Positions 30,332 to 38,289 of a stretch of DNA of 64,000 nucleotides are shown here, piece after piece. The notes below the pieces were generated by a model. That model was not told where the DNA came from, did not search any database, and saw only the letters and a program-made list of their open reading frames with translations. The stretch comes from Pseudaquabacterium inlustre. Its GTDB lineage: Bacteria; Pseudomonadota; Gammaproteobacteria; Burkholderiales; Burkholderiaceae_C. The stretch covers positions 496,001 through 560,000 of the forward strand of contig NZ_JBBUTH010000008.1 in assembly GCF_038066595.1 (NCBI RefSeq). Direction: 5' to 3'. The position numbers and the translations under genes were made by a program. Each line of letters starts with the position of its first letter. Positions within the stretch are counted from its first letter, which is position 1.

Positions 30332-31399
30332 TGGCTTCCAGCCGCCGGGCCTGGCGCCGCCACAGCGGCCCGGTGAGCACCAGCACTGCCACGTAGCGCA
30401 CCACGTGGAACGCCGTGACCACCGGCACGCCCAGGCCCAGCACGCTGGCGGTGATGGCCATCTCGGCAATGCCGCCGGGCGAGGTGGCCAGCACCAGCGT
30501 GGCCGGATGCAGGCCCAGCGCCCACGCCAGCGCCCAGGCGAAGCCGGCCGACACCGCGATCATGCCCAGCGTGCCCACGGCCACCGCGCCCAGCCAGCGC
30601 GGCGCGGCGCGCATGAAGGCCGGGGTGAAGCGGCTGCCCAGCATCACGCCGATGGCCAGCTGGCCGGCGTTGAGCAGGCCGCGCGGCAGGGCCGAGCCGG
30701 CGTGGCCGGTGGCCGCCAGTGCGGCCGACACCGCCAGCGCGCCCAGCACCCAGGGGTTGGGTGTGCGCAGCCGCCACATCAGCGCGCAGCCGCCCGCCGT
30801 GGCCGCCAGCAGGCCGGCCAGCGCCGGCCAGTCGACCTGTCGGGTGATGGGCGCCGCCAGGTCGGCGCCATGCACATCCAGCGCCAGCAAGGCGAACGGG
30901 ATCAGCACCACGACGATGATCACGCGCAGCGAATGCGCCGCGGCCACGCGGTCCACCCGGCCATGGTGGCGCTCGGCCAGGATGGCCATCTCCGAGGCGC
31001 CGCCGATCGCACCAGCGAAGTACGCGCTCACGTGATCGGTCGGATCCAGCTGTTTCGCGCCGCCCTGTGTCCACACCAGGAAGCGGTAGAAGCCGTGGCC
31101 CAGCAGCAGCGCCCAGGCCACGCCCAGCGCGATGGCCGGTGCCAGCCGCGCCACCACCGCCAGCACCGGCGGCGTGAAGTACAGGCCCAGCGCCGTGCCC
31201 AGCCACCACAGGCCGGCATTGCGCAGCCGCACCGAGGCCTGCAGCGGCCAGCCCAGCATGCAGCCCAGGGCGGTGGCCAGCAGCGGGCCGATCATCCACG
31301 GCAGCGGCACGTGCAGCGCCGCCGCCAGCGCGCCGGCGGCGGCGGCCCAGGCCAGCGTGGCCGCCAGGCGAACCGGGCGCGGCGCGCTTGCCAGCCCGC

Positions 31400-31403
<4 letters not shown>
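30297..31403 (-). CDS. AbrB-family membrane protein (ammonia monooxygenase-regulator type)
   Basis: This 368-residue protein has about ten hydrophobic segments and two copies of the AbrB duplication motif (PWMIGPLLATALGCMLGWP, NAGQLAIGVMLGSRF; ATSPGGIAEMAITASVLGL). Such proteins are often misnamed transcriptional regulators; they look like transporters. The start is a GTG at 31403 that overlaps the TGA stop of the upstream reductase gene (GTGA). The last codons (RGAASSSSSP) overlap the MOSC gene on the other strand by 35 nt. Confidence 0.88.
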
Positions 31404-32524
<1,121 letters not shown>

Positions 32525-32665
32525 GGGCGGCAGGTTAACCGGCCGGCGCATGTCCCTGCTGTCACGCCTGCGGCGCGGTCCGTGGCAGGGCGCTGCGCGG
32601 CGGCCCGTGGTGGCCCATGGCGGTCCGTCGCGGTGCGACCGGGCCTGCGTCCGTCCAGGCGCCAA

Positions 32666-32679
32666 AAGGTGCGCACCTT
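32666..32679. promoter_or_regulatory. Perfect palindrome upstream of the CPBP gene
   Basis: AAGGTGCGCACCTT is a perfect 14-bp dyad about 90 bp upstream of the CPBP start and 140 bp upstream of the divergent reductase start. It looks like a regulator site (MarR, TetR or MerR type) but no regulator gene is next to it. Confidence 0.45.
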
Positions 32680-32767
32680 GAGGGTGAGCACCGTCTTCAA
32701 CCCGTCGCGTGGCTCGACGACACTGGGGGTCAGCCGTTACGAAACGTTGCCACCGCTCCGCACCGTC

Positions 32768-33445
32768 ATGCCTCAGCTGTCCCGCGCCGCGGTGCGTCGC
32801 GTCGCCCCCTTCGTCGCTTTCATGCTGTTGCTGGCGCTGCGCGGCATGGTGCCTGCCGATGGCCACTGGGGCGTCGACGGCCGCTGGCTGTACGCGCTGA
32901 ACCTGCTGGTGGTGGGGGGCCTGCTGCTGGCCTGGCGCCGCGAGTACGGCGAGCTGGCGCGCCAGACCCTGCCCACGTGGCGCGAGGCCGCGTTGTCGGT
33001 GGGCGTCGGCGTGGCGGTCTTCGTGGCCTGGATCCACCTCGATGCGCCGTGGATGCAGATCGGCCAGCCCACGGCCGCCTTCGTGCCGCTGACGCATGCC
33101 GGCGCGCTCGACTGGCCGCTGATCGTCGTGCGCTGGCTGGGCGCGGCGCTGCTGGTGCCGGTGATGGAAGAGCTGTTCTGGCGCTCGTTCCTGATGCGCT
33201 GGCTGCAGCAGCCGGTGTTCGAGGGACTGGACCCGCGTGCCACCGGCGCGCGTGCGGTGCTGCTGTCCACCTTCGTGTTCATGCTCGCGCATCCGCTGTG
33301 GCTGGCGGCCATCGTCGCCGGCCTGGCCTATGCGCTGCTGTACCGGGCCACCGGCCGGCTGTGGACGGCGGTGATCGCCCACGCCGTGACCAACGGCGCG
33401 CTGGGCATCTGGGTGGTGGCTTCAGGGCAATGGCAATTCTGGTGA
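32768..33445 (+). CDS. CPBP-family intramembrane protease (exosortase-associated type)
   Basis: This 225-residue protein has about six to eight membrane segments and the CPBP/Abi motifs: EELFWRSFLMRW (EExxxR), FMLAHPLW (FxxxH) and HAVTN (HxxxN). The wording of these motifs fits the subgroup that goes with PEP-CTERM/exosortase systems. A PEP-CTERM protein is encoded at 52444-53430, so an exosortase is probably elsewhere in the genome. The exact substrate is unknown. Confidence 0.85.
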   Translation: MPQLSRAAVRRVAPFVAFMLLLALRGMVPADGHWGVDGRWLYALNLLVVGGLLLAWRREYGELARQTLPTWREAALSVGVGVAVFVAWIHLDAPWMQIGQPTAAFVPLTHAGALDWPLIVVRWLGAALLVPVMEELFWRSFLMRWLQQPVFEGLDPRATGARAVLLSTFVFMLAHPLWLAAIVAGLAYALLYRATGRLWTAVIAHAVTNGALGIWVVASGQWQFW

Positions 33446-33485
33446 GCGCCTGAGCGCTCTTCTGCTGCGCGGGCACATGGCGGCC

Positions 33486-33525
33486 CTGCGCTGCTCGCCG
33501 TACGGGTGTACGGCTGCGCTGCTCG
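33486..33525. repeat. REP-like element: 12-bp direct repeats around a hairpin
   Basis: CTGCGCTGCTCG occurs at 33486-33497 and again at 33514-33525. Between them is a perfect hairpin CCGTAC-GGGT-GTACGG. It lies between two convergent genes and has no T-run, so it may be a REP-like element or a weak transcript end. Confidence 0.6.
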
Positions 33526-33559
33526 AACCACCCTGAGCCCGCTCGCGACGAAGATCGCC

Positions 33560-34117
33560 TCAGGCGCTGGTGTTGCCACCCGCCCGCCAGCGCCCCCACT
33601 GCATGCGCGCCAAGCGCTTGATGGCGCGGCCGGTGCGCCAGGCCCAGGAGGCGCGCACGCGGGCCAGCAGCGCTTCCTTCCAGACACTCCAGTGCGTGTA
33701 GAGCGCGGCGAACCACGCCAGCTGCATCAGTGCCGGCCGGGTCAGCGTGAACAGGCGCGCCACCACCGCCGTGCCCACCAGCTTGGCGGCAACGATCACG
33801 GCCACGCCCAACAGGCGCTTGCCGTGGGCGATGAGGCCCAGCGCCAGCAGCTTGACCGGCAGCAGCAGCAGCGCCGGCAGCGCGAACACCGCCAGCGCCG
33901 CAGCCGGCGGCAGCCGGGTGATGGCGGCCTCCAGCTGGCGCAGCAGCGGCAGCCGGCCCAGGCGGGCCAGCGCGCGCTGCAGCGGCTCCCAGCCCCATTC
34001 CTCGAACAGGATCAGCAGCGCCAGCAGTGCGCCGCCGAGGCGGCGCAGCCACTGCAGCAGGGTGCGCCATGGGCCGGGGCTCAGGCCGCGCGGCGGCTCA
34101 TGCGGATGGGGGGCCAT
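33560..34117 (-). CDS. Hypothetical membrane protein
   Basis: This 185-residue protein has two or three hydrophobic stretches (LLALLILFEEWGWEPL; AAALAVFALPALLLLPVKLLALGLI; LGVAVIVAAKLVGTAVVARLF) and a basic, Trp- and Arg-rich C-terminus. I recognise it only as a conserved-looking membrane protein of unknown role. It ends convergent to the CPBP gene and starts 49 nt from the stop of the SNF2-like gene on the same strand. Confidence 0.75.
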   Translation of the reverse strand: MAPHPHEPPRGLSPGPWRTLLQWLRRLGGALLALLILFEEWGWEPLQRALARLGRLPLLRQLEAAITRLPPAAALAVFALPALLLLPVKLLALGLIAHGKRLLGVAVIVAAKLVGTAVVARLFTLTRPALMQLAWFAALYTHWSVWKEALLARVRASWAWRTGRAIKRLARMQWGRWRAGGNTSA

Positions 34118-34166
34118 GGCCGCATGATCCGCGGCCGGGCCACCGGGTCAAGCCTGGCGCGACCGT

Positions 34167-36974
34167 TCAGCCCGAGGTGCTGACGGACGGCACCGCGGCT
34201 GGCATGGCCTGCAGCGCCAGCTGCACGGCTTGCAGCCAGGCGAGCAGGCGCTCGCCCTGCAGGAAGCCGCGGCTGCCGGGCTCGGCGGCGCTGCGCGGCG
34301 CATCCAGGCGCGCGGCCAGCGTGTCGAACAGCGCGGTCTCCAGGCTGTCCTGGGCCACCAGCAGCAGCCATTGCTGGCCGGCCACCGCTTCGGTGCGGGC
34401 GCCGGCCGGCAGCAGCGCGGCGCGGCGGGTGCGCCAGGGCACGCCCACCTGCAGCACGGCCTCGGGCGCCACGCTGGGCGCCTGGCCCGGCGCCAGCAGC
34501 GCGATGCCGTCGCGGGCCAGGCCGCGCGCCTGCAGCGCGGCGTCTAGCTGGGCGGCATCCGCCTCGGTCTCGCACAGCACGGCCACGGCCAGCGGTGCGG
34601 CGGCCTCGGCGCCGGGCGCCCAGGCCTGCAGCTGATCGGCCACGGCCTGCACCACGGCGTCGGCCAGCGGGCTGGTCTCGACGGCCGGATCGGCGCGGTG
34701 GCAGGCGGCCAGCGCGGCGCGCAGCGTGGTGGCCAGGCGCCACTGGTCGGTGTCGGACAGGTAGCCGCTGGCCTGCCAGCCGGCGAGGCCGCGGCGCAGC
34801 GTGGCCAGGGCGCGGTCATGGGCCTCGCGCTGGGCCGGGGCCAGCGGCACGAGGCGCTCGCTGTAGACCAGCGCCGGCAGCTGCTCGGCCACCTCGGCGC
34901 GCTGGCGCTGCAGCACGCTGCGCGACAGCGCGTCGGACACACGTTCGACATCGGCCTCGCCCAGCGTGGCGCGGCCTTCGCGGGCGGCCTGCACCTCGCG
35001 CAGCGCGGCCAGGGCGCCCAGGCGGTCGCGGTCCAGCCAGGCCACCAGCTGCGCCAGCAGCGCCGGCTGGTCGTCCAGCGGCGCTCCGCACAGCACCAGG
35101 GCCTGCGGCGCCTGGTCCAGCACGGCCCAGGCCTCGGCATCCAGGGCCAGGCGCTGCGGCTCGTCGACGATGACCAGCTCGGGCGTCCAGTGCGCCAGGT
35201 GCGCGGCGTCGCTGGCCAGGGCCTCGGGCGCCAGGATGCGCACCTCGGCCGCCTGCGACCAGGCCGCCTGGCGCTGGTGCAGCCCGCCTTCCATGACCTG
35301 CGCGTCCAGGCCGGCAAAGCGGCGCCAGGCGCGCTGCCAGGCCAGGCGCTCGCTGGCGCCGCTGATCACGGCCACGCGGCGCAGGCCGAAGTGGCGGCGC
35401 CACAGCTGTGCGGCGGCAATGGCCTGCACGCTCTTGCCCAGGCCGCGTTCGTCGGCCAGCAGGCCGCGGCCGGCCACCACGGCCCACAGCGCACCTTCGG
35501 CCTGGAACAGCGGCAGCGGCGCGGTCAGCAGCTGGCGCAGCGCCGGGCTGGCCGGGCCGTCGGGGTAGGCGGCCAGCAGCACGCCGGCACGGGTGCGGGC
35601 ATCGCGGCGCGCGGCCAGCTGCGCCCACACGGCAGGATCGACCTCGACGCGGTGGCCTTCGTCGCCGGCCTGGCGCAGCAGGCGCGGCAGGCTGTCGTCG
35701 TCGTCATCGCCCAGGCGGCCGTCGGCGCCCAGGCGTTCGAGCGCGGCGTAGAACAGCGCATCGCTGGCGCCATGGCCGGTCTGCCAGACGATTTGGCGCT
35801 GGTCGCCGTCGACACAGCGCAGCGTGCTGTGCGCCGGGCCGCTGGGGGCCGGGCGCGGCGGGCGGGCGGGGGCCGCCGGGGCCGGGGCCGGGGCGGGGGC
35901 CTCGGCGAGGGTTTCCGTCGCGACGTCGATGGGCGCGGCCGGCTCGGCGGAGGTGGCGGACTCGGTGTCTGGCACGGTGGCCGGCACGGCGCCGTCATCG
36001 GGCTCGGCGGCAGACGCTTCGGCCGCGGGCTCGGCGCGTTCGCCGCGATCGCGGTGGCGGTCACGGCCGCGACGGCGGTTGCGGCGGCCGCGCTCGCGCG
36101 GGGCGGCGGCGTCGGTGGTGGCCGGCGCTTCGGCCTCGGCGTCGCTGTCGGTGTCGGTGTCGGTGTCGGTGTCGACGTCGGCGGTCGCGTCGGCATCGGA
36201 TTCGTCGGTGGCGATGGCTTCGGTGTGCTCCTGCTCGTCGATCGCTGCCTGGGCGGCCTCGGTCGATGGGGCGGCTGCGGCTTCGGTCGCGGGCGCACTC
36301 ACCAACTCGGCCACCACGGCGGGCGCCGCTTCGGCTGCAGCGACCGGTTCAGCATCCGCAACCGGTGCAGCAGCGGCGGGAGCGGACGCAGCGGCCTTGC
36401 GCGGGCTGCGCTTGCGCGCCGGCGCCGGGGCGGCGTCGGCTGGCGCGGTGGCAGCGGTGGCCGCGTCGGCGGCGTCAGCCGTCACCTCGTCCGCCATGAC
36501 CTTGCCCTCGTCGGCCGCGGCGGCCTGGGCCGTCTTGCGGGCCGGCGCCTTCTTCGCGGCGGCTTTCTTCGCGGGGGCGGCCTTCTTGGCGGCTGTCTTG
36601 CTGGCAGCCGTCTTCTTCGGGGCGGCCTTCTTCGGCGCGGTCTTCTTCGGGGCCTTCTCAGGCGCAGCGGCTTCGGCGGCGGGCGCCACGGCTTCCGTGA
36701 CGGCGGGGGCCGGGGCCGGGGCTGGCGATGCCTCGGCCGCGGGCGCAGCGGCCGCCTTCCGCGCGGATTTCACGGCGGGTTTGGCCGCGGCCGTGGCCGC
36801 TGCCTTGGTGGCCTTCTTGCGCGCCGGCTTGGCCGGGGCGTCGGTGGTCGCGGGGGTGTCCGGCGCGGCGGGCGCAGCGGCGGCAGGGCTCAGCGCGGGC
36901 GTGTCGGCCGCGTCGGTGGTGGCGGCGCCGGCGCGGCGCCGGGGAGTCCGTTTTTGGGCAGGGGTGGTCGCCAT
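34167..36974 (-). CDS. Histone H1-like tail fused to a SNF2-type ATPase
   Basis: This 935-residue protein has an N-terminal Lys/Ala/Pro-rich region (about 1-200, many KKAAPKK and AKKA units) like AlgP or bacterial H1-like proteins, an acidic part with a DTDTDTDTDSD run (about 268-278), an Arg-rich block RRNRRRGRDRHRDRGER (about 297-313), and then a helicase domain. Walker A is LLADERGLGKSVQAIA (Lys514) and the DEAH-like box is LVIVDEPQRL (about 600). Lobe 2 (about 690-900) is degenerate: the usual Q..R..R.GQ motif VI cannot be found. It may remodel DNA-protein complexes near RNA polymerase, as RapA does, but this is a guess. The start at 36974 is the only ATG near the tail. Confidence 0.75.
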   Translation of the reverse strand: MATTPAQKRTPRRRAGAATTDAADTPALSPAAAAPAAPDTPATTDAPAKPARKKATKAAATAAAKPAVKSARKAAAAPAAEASPAPAPAPAVTEAVAPAAEAAAPEKAPKKTAPKKAAPKKTAASKTAAKKAAPAKKAAAKKAPARKTAQAAAADEGKVMADEVTADAADAATAATAPADAAPAPARKRSPRKAAASAPAAAAPVADAEPVAAAEAAPAVVAELVSAPATEAAAAPSTEAAQAAIDEQEHTEAIATDESDADATADVDTDTDTDTDSDAEAEAPATTDAAAPRERGRRNRRRGRDRHRDRGERAEPAAEASAAEPDDGAVPATVPDTESATSAEPAAPIDVATETLAEAPAPAPAPAAPARPPRPAPSGPAHSTLRCVDGDQRQIVWQTGHGASDALFYAALERLGADGRLGDDDDDSLPRLLRQAGDEGHRVEVDPAVWAQLAARRDARTRAGVLLAAYPDGPASPALRQLLTAPLPLFQAEGALWAVVAGRGLLADERGLGKSVQAIAAAQLWRRHFGLRRVAVISGASERLAWQRAWRRFAGLDAQVMEGGLHQRQAAWSQAAEVRILAPEALASDAAHLAHWTPELVIVDEPQRLALDAEAWAVLDQAPQALVLCGAPLDDQPALLAQLVAWLDRDRLGALAALREVQAAREGRATLGEADVERVSDALSRSVLQRQRAEVAEQLPALVYSERLVPLAPAQREAHDRALATLRRGLAGWQASGYLSDTDQWRLATTLRAALAACHRADPAVETSPLADAVVQAVADQLQAWAPGAEAAAPLAVAVLCETEADAAQLDAALQARGLARDGIALLAPGQAPSVAPEAVLQVGVPWRTRRAALLPAGARTEAVAGQQWLLLVAQDSLETALFDTLAARLDAPRSAAEPGSRGFLQGERLLAWLQAVQLALQAMPAAVPSVSTSG

Positions 36975-37060
36975 GGGGCGTGGGTGTCTTGTCTCGGGCA
37001 GGTGGCCTGCTGTCGGGCCGCCCGCAGTGTCGGGTGGAAGGATGTCCGCCGTGCGGCTGG

Positions 37061-38197
37061 CTACACGCCGCGGGCGCGGTCGGACAGGAATTGCGCACGG
37101 AAGGCGGCGAACCCGCCTGGGCCTTGGTCGAGCGCTGCGCGGATCTCGCGCATCAGGTTCAGGTAGTAGTGCAGGTTGTGGATGCTGGCCAGCATCGGGA
37201 ACAGCATCTCGCCGCAGCGGTCGAGATGGTGCAGGTAGGCGCGGCTGAAGCCACCGGCGCAGGCCTCGCAGCCGCAGGTGGGGTCGATCGGGCCGGGATC
37301 GGTCTTGTGCCGCGCGTTGCGGATCTTCAGGTCGCCGAAGCGCGTGAACAGGTGGCCGTTGCGCGCGTTGCGGGTGGGCATCACGCAGTCGAACATGTCC
37401 ACGCCGCAGGCCACGCCCTCGACCAGGTCGTCGGGCGTGCCCACCCCCATCAGGTAGCGCGGTTTGTGGGCCGGCAGCCGGTGGGGGGTGTGCGCCATGA
37501 TGCGGCGCATGTCTTCCTTGGGTTCGCCCACCGAGACGCCGCCCACCGCATAGCCGGGCAGGTCCATCTCGACCAGGGCCTGCAGCGATTCCTCGCGCAG
37601 GTGCTCGAACATGCCGCCCTGCACGATGCCGAACAGCGCGTTCGGGTTCTCCAGGCGGGCGAATTCGTCGCGGCAGCGGTGCATCCAGCGCCGGCTCAGC
37701 TCCATCGAGCTGCGTGCCTCGGCCTCGGTGGTCAGGCGGCCCTTGACCTCGTAGGGCGTGCACTCGTCGAACTGCATGACGATGTCGCTGTTGAGCACCG
37801 TCTGGATCTGCATGCTCACCTCGGGGGTGAGGAACAGGCGGTCGCCATTGACCGGCGAGGCGAACTTGACGCCTTCCTCGCTGATCTTGCGCATCTCGCC
37901 CAGGCTCCAGACCTGGAAGCCGCCGCTGTCGGTGAGCATCGGCCGCGGCCAGCGCTCGAAGCCGTGCAGGCCGCCGAAGCTGCGCACGATGTCCAGGCCC
38001 GGGCGCATCCACAGGTGGAAGGTGTTGCCCAGGATGATCTGCGCGCCCATCGCCTCCAGCGACTGCGGCATCACGCCCTTGACCGTGCCGTAGGTGCCCA
38101 CCGGCATGAACACCGGCGTCTCCACCACGCCATGGTTCAGCGTGAGGCGGCCGCGGCGGGCCAGGCCCTCGGTGGAAAGCAGGTCGAACTGGAGCAT
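37061..38197 (-). CDS. tgt: Queuine tRNA-guanine transglycosylase
   Basis: This 378-residue TIM-barrel enzyme starts MLQFDLLSTEG, with GTYGTVKGVMP, LTDSGGFQVWSLG (catalytic Asp region), GIVQGG, GYAVGGVSVGEPKEDM and the zinc-site CGCEAC...H at the end (DPTCGCEACAGGF). It exchanges guanine-34 for preQ1 in tRNAs of Asp, Asn, His and Tyr. The typical neighbours queA, yajC and secD are not present here. It is divergent from the MORN gene. Confidence 0.97.
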   Translation of the reverse strand: MLQFDLLSTEGLARRGRLTLNHGVVETPVFMPVGTYGTVKGVMPQSLEAMGAQIILGNTFHLWMRPGLDIVRSFGGLHGFERWPRPMLTDSGGFQVWSLGEMRKISEEGVKFASPVNGDRLFLTPEVSMQIQTVLNSDIVMQFDECTPYEVKGRLTTEAEARSSMELSRRWMHRCRDEFARLENPNALFGIVQGGMFEHLREESLQALVEMDLPGYAVGGVSVGEPKEDMRRIMAHTPHRLPAHKPRYLMGVGTPDDLVEGVACGVDMFDCVMPTRNARNGHLFTRFGDLKIRNARHKTDPGPIDPTCGCEACAGGFSRAYLHHLDRCGEMLFPMLASIHNLHYYLNLMREIRAALDQGPGGFAAFRAQFLSDRARGV

Positions 38198-38289
38198 GGG
38201 GCGGCATTGTCGCCGAGGCGTGCGCTTCGCCACACCGCTGCCCGGCGCGCCGGCATCAGGCCGTCGCGGCCGGCGCCGATGATGTGCGG

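Noticed and set aside
34698..37166. Gly-rich plus-strand open frame opposite the SNF2 gene
   Set aside because: Its Gly/Arg repeats are the reverse complement of Ala/Pro/Lys codons in the H1-like tail. No start signal and no domain.
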